Positions 17,958-25,991 of a stretch of 34,885 nucleotides of DNA are shown here, in pieces. Source of the stretch: Bacteroidales bacterium (GTDB lineage: Bacteria; Bacteroidota; Bacteroidia; Bacteroidales; F082); NCBI GenBank assembly GCA_030690365.1, contig JAUYGX010000035.1, positions 1 to 34,885 on the forward strand. Reading direction: 5' to 3'. Below the pieces are notes generated by a model that saw nothing but the letters and a program-made list of their open reading frames with translations, ran no database searches and had not been told where the DNA came from. The translations under genes were made by a program, and so were the position numbers. How positions within the stretch are numbered: the first letter of the stretch is position 1; each line of letters starts with the position of its first letter.

Positions 17958-18962
17958 ATGTTCAGAATTGTCCGATTTATCATCGTTTCATTGTTCGCAG
18001 TAGCATGGGTAGTTACGCAGGCTCAGGATCCCGAATTCTCGCAATTCTATGCCAATCCGTTGTATTTGAACCCTGCACTGGCTGGTAGTACCGAATGTGG
18101 GAGACTAGGTTTGAATTATCGTAATCAGTACCCATCCTTATCAAATGCATTCGTCACCTATAATTTAAGTTACGATCAAAGTTTACCTGGAATTAATAGT
18201 GGTTATGGTGTCCTGGCCATGAGTGATGCACAGGGAGATGGCGCTTTGGTACGAAATTCTGTATCTGCTTTCTTTTCTTACAAGCTACAGGTAAGCGATC
18301 CTGTAATGGTGAGCTTCGGTATAAAGGCCGGGTATTATCAGGAACACCTTAACTGGGGTAAACTTATTTTTGCCGACCAAATAAATCCAACCACAGGGAA
18401 TGTGAACCCTGTGTCGGCCGACACGCCACCAACAAGCAACAATATTTCTGCTATTGATTTCTCAGCAGGTGCCATAATGAGCTATCTGGATCAATTTTTC
18501 TTTGGTGTAGCGGTTGATCACCTCAACCAGCCTAACCTGTCGTTTTATAACACCAGCGACAGCAAATGGCCCATGAAAATTGCTTTTCACGGAGGTGCCG
18601 TTATCAATGCCACCAACGGTGGACTCGGCAACGCTAGTGTTGGCGATATTATGATACAACCTAATTTGTTGTACATGCAGCAGGGAGAATTCCATCAATT
18701 GAATGTTGGCATGTATTTTAATAAATATCCTTTCGTTTTGGGAGGTTGGTTCAGACATAATTTTGAAAACCCGGATGCTGTAGTCGCATTGGTTGGGTTT
18801 ACATACAACAATATCCGTATTGGTTATAGTTTCGACTTTACAGTATCGAATATTGGAGGAAAGGCCGGTGGTGCTCACGAAATTTCATTTGCATGGGATT
18901 TCTGTTTATATAAAGAAGCATCCCGGCGACATATCAGGGCAATAAAATCACCCTCTTTTTAG
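17958..18962 (+). CDS. porP: PorP/SprF family type IX secretion outer-membrane protein
   Basis: A 334-residue protein if started at the ATG at 17958, which places a normal signal peptide (FRIVRFIIVSLFAVAWVV) directly at the N-terminus with cleavage near TQAQ. An in-frame TTG at 17919 would add 13 polar residues and is less likely. The mature start DPEFSQFYANPLYLNPALAG is the PorP/SprF signature, followed by a small membrane-embedded beta-barrel. PorP-type proteins associate with the T9SS trans-envelope complex or with secretion of particular adhesins (SprF with SprB). Many genomes hold several copies, so the exact partner is uncertain. gldJ begins 33 bp downstream, indicating one operon. Confidence 0.9.
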   Translation: MFRIVRFIIVSLFAVAWVVTQAQDPEFSQFYANPLYLNPALAGSTECGRLGLNYRNQYPSLSNAFVTYNLSYDQSLPGINSGYGVLAMSDAQGDGALVRNSVSAFFSYKLQVSDPVMVSFGIKAGYYQEHLNWGKLIFADQINPTTGNVNPVSADTPPTSNNISAIDFSAGAIMSYLDQFFFGVAVDHLNQPNLSFYNTSDSKWPMKIAFHGGAVINATNGGLGNASVGDIMIQPNLLYMQQGEFHQLNVGMYFNKYPFVLGGWFRHNFENPDAVVALVGFTYNNIRIGYSFDFTVSNIGGKAGGAHEISFAWDFCLYKEASRRHIRAIKSPSF

Positions 18963-18995
18963 TTATTATCAATAGTTTTTTAAAATCAAACTAAA

Positions 18996-20483
18996 ATGTT
19001 TAAAATGAATAAGTCGTTTTTTATCTTGGCAGGATTGGCTTTTTTGGCGATCTTTTCTACGTCATGTAAGCCAAAAGAACATTCAAAAACAACCGGTTGG
19101 GAATATAATAACCCAAAAAATGGTGGATTTGAAGTTGCCCAATCGGCCGAACAAATGACAGGACCAGGTTTGGTGTTAATTGAAGGTGGAACATTTACCA
19201 TGGGAGCTACCACTGAAACACCATTTTACGAATGGGATAATTCACCACGAAAGGTAACCGTAAGCAGTTTTTATATCGATCAAACCGAAGTAAGCAATCT
19301 GGCTTACCTGGAATATATCTTTTGGCTCAGCAGAGTTTACGGACAAAGTTATCCTCAGGTGGTGCACAATGCTTTGCCTGATACCTTGGTCTGGCGCGAC
19401 AGAATGGCTTACAATGAGCCATTGGTAAGAACGTATTTCAGACATCCTGCTTATCAAAATTATCCTGTAGTAGGAGTTACCTGGTTGCAGGCCAACGATT
19501 ACGCATCCTGGAGAAGCGACCGTGTAAACGAAGGCTTACTCATCGATGCCGGTATCCTTGATTTTGATCCAGATCAGGTAAACGAAAATAACTTTAATAC
19601 AGATGCCTACCTGGCCGGCCAGTATGAAGGCCTCATTAAAGAAGGTAAAAAAGACCTCGATCCAAACGGTACAGGCGTTAGAAATGTTAGATTTGAAGAT
19701 GGATTGTTGTTGCCCAATTATCGTTTGCCCACTGAGGCCGAATGGGAATATGCTGCCCTGGGTCTGATTGGAAATACACTTTATAATCGCGTTGTAGAGC
19801 GCAGGGAATATCCCTGGAATGGTAGTGGCGTGCGTACCGATGAAACAAAATATTATGGAAGCTTTGTGGCCAACTTCAAAATCGGAAGTGGTGACTATAT
19901 GGGTGTTGCTGGTAACCTGAATGATGGTGCAAGTATCCCCGCTCCGATTGGCTCATATTGGCCAAACGACTATGGTATTTACAACATGGCAGGAAACGTG
20001 AGCGAATGGGTGCTCGACGTTTATCGTCCGATGACTCCAGAATTTGTTTCCGATTTTAACCCTTATCGCGGAAATATTTTCCAAAATGTGAAAAAAGATA
20101 TTGATGGTGGTATTGCACCAAAAGATTCTTTGGGGCGCATTGTTTATGAAGATATAACTCCCGAAGAAGCAGCAGCTCGTAAAAATTACCGCAAAGCCAA
20201 TAACGTAAACTACCGTGATGGTGACTATCAGTCAGAGATCAGGAACGATTGGTTGGACGGTGAGGAAGATGCCGCCGACTCGAAAACCATGTATGAATAT
20301 GGCCAGACTACCCTGATTAGTGATAAAGCCCGCGTTGTTAAAGGCGGTTCTTGGAACGACGGAGTGTACTATCTAAGCCCCGGAACCAGGCGTTTCTTAA
20401 ATGAAGATGAATCTGCTTCTACCATTGGTTTTAGATGTGCCATGATTCGTGTGGGTAGTAATATGCCAGGAGGAAATAAATAA
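18996..20483 (+). CDS. gldJ: GldJ-like (GldJ/GldK/PorK family) lipoprotein of the T9SS
   Basis: A 495-residue lipoprotein. MNKSFFILAGLAFLAIFSTSC gives a lipobox Cys at about residue 24; the ATG at 19005 gives the tidier start. The rest is an FGE-sulfatase fold, with GLVLIEGGTFTMGA near 55-68, RLPTEAEWEYAALG near 245, YNMAGNVSEWV near 330, and VVKGGSWNDG plus GFRCAMI near the C-terminus. GldK/PorK with GldN/PorN forms the periplasmic ring of the T9SS; GldJ is its paralogue, required for gliding and for stability of other Gld proteins in Flavobacterium. Here gldL, gldM and gldN do not follow. murF follows instead, as I recall from the Flavobacterium porV-porU-gldJ region, which favours GldJ over GldK. 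A strong terminator follows. Confidence 0.85.
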   Translation: MFKMNKSFFILAGLAFLAIFSTSCKPKEHSKTTGWEYNNPKNGGFEVAQSAEQMTGPGLVLIEGGTFTMGATTETPFYEWDNSPRKVTVSSFYIDQTEVSNLAYLEYIFWLSRVYGQSYPQVVHNALPDTLVWRDRMAYNEPLVRTYFRHPAYQNYPVVGVTWLQANDYASWRSDRVNEGLLIDAGILDFDPDQVNENNFNTDAYLAGQYEGLIKEGKKDLDPNGTGVRNVRFEDGLLLPNYRLPTEAEWEYAALGLIGNTLYNRVVERREYPWNGSGVRTDETKYYGSFVANFKIGSGDYMGVAGNLNDGASIPAPIGSYWPNDYGIYNMAGNVSEWVLDVYRPMTPEFVSDFNPYRGNIFQNVKKDIDGGIAPKDSLGRIVYEDITPEEAAARKNYRKANNVNYRDGDYQSEIRNDWLDGEEDAADSKTMYEYGQTTLISDKARVVKGGSWNDGVYYLSPGTRRFLNEDESASTIGFRCAMIRVGSNMPGGNK

Positions 20484-20503
20484 ACCAAAATATTGTTATC
20501 TTT

Positions 20504-20533
20504 ACCCCACTCCCACAAGAGTGGGGTTTTTTT
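20504..20533 (+). terminator. Terminator after gldJ, immediately before murF
   Basis: ACCCCACTC (20504-20512) pairs with GAGTGGGGT (20519-20527) around a 6-nt loop and is followed by seven T residues. It ends only 6 bp before the murF ATG, so it may also act as an attenuator or hide the murF ribosome-binding region. Confidence 0.9.
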
Positions 20534-20539
20534 ATTCGC

Positions 20540-21832
20540 ATGAAGAATATTCAGGAATTACACCAGCTATTTTTGGCTTCCCCAAAAATAAGTACCGATT
20601 CAAGAAATGATGTAGCAGGCAGCCTCTTTTTTGCCCTTTCAGGAGATCATTTCAATGGGAATGTGTTCGCCAAAGAAGCCCTTGATAAAGGAGCCGTATT
20701 GGCTGTTGTTGATGATCCTGCTGTATATGCAAATCAGGAAAATTACTTTTTGGTCGACAATGTGTTGGAAACGTTACAGAATCTGGCGTTGTTTCACCGC
20801 GAAACGCTCAAAACCTGCGTTATCGGTATTACAGGATCGAATGGGAAAACAACCACCAAGGAGTTGATATCCAGGGTGCTGGAATCTGAAAAAAATGTGG
20901 TGGCCACACAAGGAAACCTGAATAACCACATCGGTGTGCCGCTTACTCTGCTGCGAATGACCACTAAAACACAAATCGCTGTGGTCGAAATGGGAGCCAA
21001 CCACCCAGGCGAAATTGCTTTGCTTTGCGAGCTGGCACGGCCCAACCTGGGTTTAATTACAAATATTGGTAAAGCACACCTCGAAGGAATGGGAAGCTAT
21101 GAGGGTGTTATTAAGGCCAAAAACGAACTTTTTTCGTATATCCGTATCAACAATGGAACAGCCATCGTAAACGCAGACGATCCTTTACTGATGGAACTTA
21201 GCGAGGGAATGCACAGGCTAACATATGGAACCGGTTTGGGAGATGTTAATGGAATTATCCTGGAGGACAAACCCTGGATTAAGTTGGCGGAGGTAAGTAA
21301 CAACGAAGCTCCCATTCAAATTTCTACCCAACTTTATGGACGGTATAATTTCCCCAATGTCATGGCTGCCATTGCGTTGGGACGTTATTTTAAAATTCGC
21401 GACAAGCATATCATTAAAGCGATAGAGGGCTACGTTCCGGCGAATAGCCGTTCGCAGCAACTTGTTACCGGCAGTAACCACCTTTTTCTGGATGCCTACA
21501 ATGCAAACCCCGTAAGCATGTCGGAAGCTTTGAAGAGCTTTCAGCATTACGGCGCCGAAAATGCATGGTTGATTCTGGGAGATATGTTTGAGTTGGGTTC
21601 TTCTTCCGAAAAAGAGCATCAACAAATGATGGATTTAGTAAGTCAACTGGAATTTAAAAATGTGATTTTAGTAGGGAAACATTTTTATGGTTTCAAAAGC
21701 AACAGGTACTTATTTTTTGAAACTACCAGTGATACGCTTGCTTACCTAAAGGAAAACCCTATAATGCAGGCAAATATCCTGATTAAAGGATCGCGTGGAA
21801 TGAAACTGGAACAACTTATTCCCCTATTGTAA
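20540..21832 (+). CDS. murF: UDP-N-acetylmuramoyl-tripeptide--D-alanyl-D-alanine ligase
   Basis: A 430-residue Mur ligase that adds D-Ala-D-Ala to the UDP-MurNAc-tripeptide in the cytoplasm, the last soluble step of peptidoglycan precursor synthesis. The three-domain layout is visible. An N-terminal substrate domain carries STDSR near 18-22. The central ATPase domain has GITGSNGKTTTK at 96-107 and VEMGANHPGEI. The C-terminal ligase domain contains LDAYNANPVSM and GDMFELG. Length is close to the usual 430-460. No A/G-rich ribosome site is visible, because the space before the ATG is taken up by a terminator. A TATCTTTA box near 20497 is a possible weak promoter. anmK overlaps its stop codon. 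Confidence 0.96.
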   Translation: MKNIQELHQLFLASPKISTDSRNDVAGSLFFALSGDHFNGNVFAKEALDKGAVLAVVDDPAVYANQENYFLVDNVLETLQNLALFHRETLKTCVIGITGSNGKTTTKELISRVLESEKNVVATQGNLNNHIGVPLTLLRMTTKTQIAVVEMGANHPGEIALLCELARPNLGLITNIGKAHLEGMGSYEGVIKAKNELFSYIRINNGTAIVNADDPLLMELSEGMHRLTYGTGLGDVNGIILEDKPWIKLAEVSNNEAPIQISTQLYGRYNFPNVMAAIALGRYFKIRDKHIIKAIEGYVPANSRSQQLVTGSNHLFLDAYNANPVSMSEALKSFQHYGAENAWLILGDMFELGSSSEKEHQQMMDLVSQLEFKNVILVGKHFYGFKSNRYLFFETTSDTLAYLKENPIMQANILIKGSRGMKLEQLIPLL

Positions 21833-22893
21833 TGAAGAATGCAATTTCGGCACTCGGGATTATGTCGGGCAGTTCCCTTGATGGCATCGACCTGGCTTTT
21901 TGCAAATTTAATTGTGAAAATAATACCTGGCATTATTCCATTGAAGTTGCCGAAACAGTTGAATACACAGATTTCTGGCGTGATAGACTAACATCCGCTC
22001 AAGCTTTACCTTCCAATGAATTGTTAAGGCTGGATGTTGAATATGGTAATTTCCTTGGTGAAACGGTGGCGCATTTTATCATTAAAAACCAACTTAAGCC
22101 CGATTTAGTGGCTTCACACGGACATACTTTGTTTCACGAGCCGGAGTTCGGTTATAGCTTTCAGCTGGGTAGGGGAGCCTTCATTGCCAAACAAATAAGG
22201 ACAACTGTTGTAAGTGATTTTCGAAATGCGGATATCAACCTTGGAGGTCAGGGTACTCCTTTGGTTCCCATTGGCGACGAGCTTCTTTTTGGCGAATATC
22301 AGGCTTGTGTGAATATTGGCGGAATTGCCAACCTGTCTTATAATTCAGAAGGTGACCGCCTGGGCTATGATATCTGTGGAGCCAATCAATTGCTAAATAG
22401 CCTGAGTGCTGAGATTGGACTGCCTTTTGATGCTGGCGGGCAATTGGCGTCTTCCGGGGTTATTGATGTTGCGTTGCTTGAGAGATTGAATTCGGATTCC
22501 TATTTTAAAGCCCCGGCTCCTAAATCGCTTAGCAATCAATATGTTGTTGAGAATTTCGTTTCCGTACTGGCGGCCATACAAATGCCGATTACAAATCGTT
22601 TGGCTACAGCTGTTTCCCATATCAGCCATCAAATTGCAAATGCATTAAATCAAATTCCGGTTGGTAAAGTGTTGGTAACCGGTGGTGGTGCTCACAATCG
22701 ATTTTTGATACAGTCCATCCAAAGCATCACTTCGCATAAACTTGTGGTTCCTGAAGCCCAGTTGGTTGATTTTAAAGAAGCACTGGTTTTTGCTTTCATG
22801 GGAGTATTGCGTATCCAAAACAAAGTAAACTGCCTAGCCTCCGTAACGGGAGCAAGTTGCAACAGCATCGGCGGAGTAATCAATTTACCATAA
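21832..22893 (+). CDS. anmK: Anhydro-N-acetylmuramic acid kinase
   Basis: A 353-residue sugar kinase that phosphorylates and opens anhydroMurNAc released during wall turnover, yielding MurNAc-6-phosphate. The phosphate-1 loop GIMSGSSLDGID (residues 9-20) is diagnostic. SHGHTLFHEP, NIGGIANLSY, DICGANQLLN and VTGGGAHN follow in the expected order. The start codon shares its A with the murF stop (TAATG), coupling wall recycling to wall synthesis. A hairpin follows the stop codon; its T-run favours the opposite strand. Confidence 0.96.
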   Translation: MKNAISALGIMSGSSLDGIDLAFCKFNCENNTWHYSIEVAETVEYTDFWRDRLTSAQALPSNELLRLDVEYGNFLGETVAHFIIKNQLKPDLVASHGHTLFHEPEFGYSFQLGRGAFIAKQIRTTVVSDFRNADINLGGQGTPLVPIGDELLFGEYQACVNIGGIANLSYNSEGDRLGYDICGANQLLNSLSAEIGLPFDAGGQLASSGVIDVALLERLNSDSYFKAPAPKSLSNQYVVENFVSVLAAIQMPITNRLATAVSHISHQIANALNQIPVGKVLVTGGGAHNRFLIQSIQSITSHKLVVPEAQLVDFKEALVFAFMGVLRIQNKVNCLASVTGASCNSIGGVINLP

Positions 22894-22919
22894 AAAAAGC
22901 TGCCCCGGAGAGCAGCTTT
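22892..22919 (-). terminator. Terminator between the convergent anmK and nhaD genes
   Basis: AAAGCTGC (22896-22903) pairs with GCAGCTTT (22912-22919). The minus strand continues into seven T residues, so it serves nhaD best. The plus strand lacks a clean T-run, but the stem may still stop anmK transcripts. Confidence 0.8.
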
Positions 22920-22940
22920 GTAAAAGGTATGTGTAGTAGT

Positions 22941-24344
22941 TTACAGATTTCCAATTATTAATTCTTGTGCATAATAAGCTGCAATACCGGCAAAATATCC
23001 AATCATGGCCAGCAAACTTATTTTCTTCATATACCAGATGAAGTCTATTTTTTCGAGTGCCATGGCTGCAACACCTGCCGCAGATCCAATAATCAGAATA
23101 CTTCCTCCAGTTCCTGCCGTAAAGGCCAGCAACTCCCAGAAAATACCATCCGATGCAAAATGACCCATGTCGGCAATGGGATACATACCCATAGCACCAG
23201 CTACCAAAGGAACATTATCTACAATAGAACTTAATAACCCAATGGCCGTATTGATGATGTATATGTTGTTGTTGGTTACCTTATCCAACCAAACAGATAC
23301 CAGTCCCAGATGACCTGCTGTTTGCAGCGAAGCCACTGCGGAAAGTATCCCGAGGAAAAACAATACAGTTGGTATATCTACCTTTTTAATCACTCCGGAA
23401 ACTGTGAGTTTTCCTTTGTCCTCATATGGTTTTTTACGGTGCATCACATCGGTGAGCACCCAAAGTACACCCAGTCCAAGCAACATGCCCATATAAGGAG
23501 GTAAATGTGTGATGGTTTTGAAAACGGGAACAAATAGCAATGCACCCACACCTACAAAAAGCATGAGTTTGCGTTCGAAAAGCGTGGTATATTCTTTTTC
23601 TTTGGTGTTTAATTTTGGACGGGTTACATCACCTTTCATCGTAAACGACAATATAGTTACGGGTATAACCATGGTTATTAAACTGGGGATAAATACCATC
23701 AGAATGATATTTAATGCAGAGATTTGTCCTCCAATCCATAGCATGATGGTGGTTACATCGCCAATGGGCGACCAGGCTCCTCCTGCATTGGCAGCCAGCA
23801 CAACCATAGAGGCGAAAAACCAACGCGTTTGTTTGTCATTGATAAGCTTTTTAAGTAAGGTTACCATCACAATGGTGGTGGTCAGGTTGTCAAGCGTGGC
23901 AGACATAAAAAAAGTCAAAATGCTGACAACCCATAGAAGTTTTACCTTGTTGGTCGTTTTAATGCTATCGGTTACCAGTTTAAAACCCTGATGGTGGTCG
24001 ATAATCTCGACAATAGTCATAGCCCCCAGCAGGAAGAACAATATTTCTGAAATATCGCCCAGGTGTTCTATAATCTGATTGTGAACGATAAAATCGAGAT
24101 ACGTTTCATGTGTTACCTCAAAAGCGGTTCCTGCTGCCGCCGCCAATATTTGTTGTTCATGAAGAAAGGCATTCCAGGTAGCACTTACTCCTGATAATAA
24201 AATGTCCTCCGCCCCAATGATAAATGCAACCCAGGTTAATGAACCAATCAGCAAGGCCGAAGCCGCTTTGTCGATTTTTAAAGGATGTTCCAGAGCAATG
24301 GCCAAATACCCCAGAACAAAGATGACAACCATTAAAATAAACAT
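22941..24344 (-). CDS. nhaD: Na+/H+ antiporter of the NhaD family
   Basis: A 467-residue inner-membrane protein with about a dozen hydrophobic segments. It exports Na+ (or Li+) in exchange for H+. NhaD-family features include an N-terminal pair of helices, the stretch FMSATLDNLTTTIVMVTLLK near 160-180 with conserved Asp and Thr residues within a membrane helix, and NAGGAWSPIGDVTTIMLW near 205-222. Near the C-terminus, SIVDNVPLVAGAMGMY and GTGGSILIIGSAAG are typical of the ion transporter superfamily. It is monocistronic, with its own -7 box and terminator. A marine or saline lifestyle would fit but is not proved by this gene. Confidence 0.93.
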   Translation of the reverse strand: MFILMVVIFVLGYLAIALEHPLKIDKAASALLIGSLTWVAFIIGAEDILLSGVSATWNAFLHEQQILAAAAGTAFEVTHETYLDFIVHNQIIEHLGDISEILFFLLGAMTIVEIIDHHQGFKLVTDSIKTTNKVKLLWVVSILTFFMSATLDNLTTTIVMVTLLKKLINDKQTRWFFASMVVLAANAGGAWSPIGDVTTIMLWIGGQISALNIILMVFIPSLITMVIPVTILSFTMKGDVTRPKLNTKEKEYTTLFERKLMLFVGVGALLFVPVFKTITHLPPYMGMLLGLGVLWVLTDVMHRKKPYEDKGKLTVSGVIKKVDIPTVLFFLGILSAVASLQTAGHLGLVSVWLDKVTNNNIYIINTAIGLLSSIVDNVPLVAGAMGMYPIADMGHFASDGIFWELLAFTAGTGGSILIIGSAAGVAAMALEKIDFIWYMKKISLLAMIGYFAGIAAYYAQELIIGNL

Positions 24345-24371
24345 GTTTCGATAATTTAATTTTTATGCCGG

Positions 24372-24379
24372 CAAATGTA
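24372..24379 (-). promoter_or_regulatory. -7 box (TACATTTG) of nhaD
   Basis: TACATTTG on the minus strand fits TAnnTTTG and ends 27 bp before the nhaD ATG. No clear -33 box is seen. Confidence 0.5.
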
Positions 24380-24648
24380 GCCAAAGATGCGGTTCGATTG
24401 AATTTTTTTTCAACCAAATTGACAGGTTCCGGGCTTTTTTTAATGCCAGAATAAACGGAGAAACTACATATCGAAAAGTGCAAATTCATGATTTTCCAGT
24501 TGACAGTTAATACTGTTGCAGTTACTTTTCGGACATTGGGCATAAAATTTCCAACGAAGCCGGGTAAGAGTCAATTGAAGGGTAGATTGACTTCTATCCC
24601 TGGTGGGAAAAAGGTCATCAATTACCTTCTCTGTAGGTTAAGAGAAAT

Positions 24649-24696
24649 GTTTCACGCAAAGTACGCTAAGTTTTAATACGCAAAGTGCGCAAAGAA
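24649..24696 (+). repeat. CGCAAAG-type dispersed repeat, left copy
   Basis: Iterated units of the form CGCAAAGTnCGC(T/A)AAG occur twice, separated by TTTTAATA. Sequences of the kind CGCAAAGACGCAAAG are a familiar intergenic repeat in many bacterial genomes. It faces the copy at 24913-24940. Confidence 0.6.
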
Positions 24697-24912
24697 GTTT
24701 TGTGTCACAAACTTTAATCGTTTTGTATTCATTACAAAACATAGCTTCGAGAACTTAAAATGTCTCGCCGGAAAAAGCAAGAAGATGTGTGAAAAGATAA
24801 TCTTTAATCGATAGAATTTTATGCAAAAAGAACTTTAAGAATTACCCTTTTTCATTGTACTATCCAATTTGTTCAATCTTTGGTGGCTCAGCGATAAGAA
24901 GATGTTAATTTT

Positions 24913-24940
24913 CTCTGCGTCTCCGTGTCTTTGCGGTTTA
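24913..24940 (-). repeat. CGCAAAG-type dispersed repeat, right copy, overlapping a stop codon
   Basis: On the minus strand this reads TAAACCGCAAAGACACGGAG followed by ACGCAGAG, the same repeat class as 24649-24696 but inverted. Its first three bases (24940-24938) are the TAA stop codon of the radical SAM gene. Confidence 0.6.
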
Positions 24941-25885
24941 TAAAAATTTCCCCTGCCAACTGTCCCTTTTCTCAAGTTCCTTTTCGATGGCTACATTGAT
25001 CTGGTCGTTGCGGATATTGCCCCAACCCGGGCCAGCCAGAAACCTCGGAGGAACTTCACCGGCAAATCGTTCGATGATGAACCGGGGATTGAGCCGCTCG
25101 GTAATATCAACGATAAATGGAATGTATTCATCATACGAAAATAAATCATAATCGGCAGAATGTAGTCTGTAATCGCGTGCCATGGTGGTACCCGTTACAA
25201 TTTGCAACTGGTGGAATTTAATGCTTGTCAGTGGTAGTTTGTTGATGGTATTGATTGAGTCGTGCATCATTTGTCGGCTTTCACCGGGCAATCCGAAGAT
25301 AAAATGGGCTCCCACGTGTAAACCCAAAGCGGCCGTTTGCCGGATGGCTTTTTCTGATTCTTCAAATGTATGTTGACGGTTGATGCGCCCGAGCGTTGAA
25401 TTATAGATGCTTTCGACACCATATTCTATGGCAATGAAGTGTTCTTTAGCCAGATGACATAAATATTCCAGTTTTTCATCATCCACACAATCGGGCCGGG
25501 TGCCAATCACCAAACCCACTACGCCCGGTTGTGTCAGTGCTGATTCGTACAATTCCTTTAATTTTTCAAGTGGCGCATAGGTATTCGAATAGGGTTGAAA
25601 ATACACCAGAAATTGATTGGCACGGCGGTACCGTTTCAGATGAAACTCAATTCCTTCGTTTACCTGCCACTCAATTGATTTGTCAGGCTGACAGTAGGAG
25701 GGATTGAAGGCGTTGTTGTTGCAATAGGTACAACCGCCCCGGCCTTTGCTGCCATCGCGGTTGGGACAGGTAAAACCCGCATCCACGGTGAGTTTCTGCA
25801 CCCTTTGCCCCAGAGTTCGTTTAAAGTATTCTGAGTAGGCGTTGTAGCGGCGTTGGTGGTTCCAGGGGAAGTTGGTATCTGTCAT
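24938..25885 (-). CDS. TIGR01212/YhcC-type radical SAM protein
   Basis: A 315-residue radical SAM protein. The cluster-binding cysteines are C40, C52 and C55 (TCPNRDG ... GCTYC), with the widened spacing typical of the YhcC/TIGR01212 family rather than CxxxCxxC. Other family features are NAFNPSYC near 59-66, YFQPYSNTYAPL near 95-106, GTRPDCVDD near 130, and GAHFIFGLPGE near 195. YhcC relatives share their core with Elp3-type enzymes, but the substrate is unknown to me, so no gene symbol is given. It has its own TACATTTG box. The stop codon lies inside a dispersed repeat, so the extreme C-terminus may have been set by repeat insertion. Confidence 0.9.
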   Translation of the reverse strand: MTDTNFPWNHQRRYNAYSEYFKRTLGQRVQKLTVDAGFTCPNRDGSKGRGGCTYCNNNAFNPSYCQPDKSIEWQVNEGIEFHLKRYRRANQFLVYFQPYSNTYAPLEKLKELYESALTQPGVVGLVIGTRPDCVDDEKLEYLCHLAKEHFIAIEYGVESIYNSTLGRINRQHTFEESEKAIRQTAALGLHVGAHFIFGLPGESRQMMHDSINTINKLPLTSIKFHQLQIVTGTTMARDYRLHSADYDLFSYDEYIPFIVDITERLNPRFIIERFAGEVPPRFLAGPGWGNIRNDQINVAIEKELEKRDSWQGKFL

Positions 25886-25909
25886 AACTGGTGATCGGTT
25901 TTCATGCGC

Positions 25910-25917
25910 AAATGTAC
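25910..25917 (-). promoter_or_regulatory. -7 box (TACATTTG) of the radical SAM gene
   Basis: TACATTTG (25917-25910, minus strand) ends 24 bp before the ATG, just downstream of the terminator of the preceding transporter gene. Confidence 0.5.
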
Positions 25918-25925
25918 TTAAATTG

Positions 25926-25959
25926 AAAAAGGGATGAATTGATAAAATTCATCCCTTTT
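25926..25959 (-). terminator. Terminator of the POT transporter gene
   Basis: GGGATGAATT (25931-25940) pairs with AATTCATCCC (25946-25955), and flanking A and T runs extend the stem by four pairs. A T-run follows on the minus strand, 33 bp after the transporter stop. Confidence 0.88.
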
Positions 25960-25991
25960 AAGAAGCAGTTATCTACTCCAAAGTTTTTAAG

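Larger units (their letters stand above)
24345..24937. other. Gene-free spacer of 593 bp between nhaD and the radical SAM gene
   Basis: I see no convincing gene here on either strand. It contains the nhaD promoter at the left. A small imperfect inverted repeat (AGTCAA ... TTGACT) lies near 24570-24595. A pair of CGCAAAG-type repeats in opposite orientation sits at 24649-24696 and 24913-24940. A 62-codon plus-strand frame (24488-24676) ends inside the left repeat and resembles no known family. Confidence 0.7.

Noticed and set aside
24488-24676. Possible small gene of 62 codons between nhaD and the radical SAM gene
   Set aside because: Its C-terminus is translated dispersed repeat (FHAKYAKF), it lacks a promoter box, and no family is recognised.
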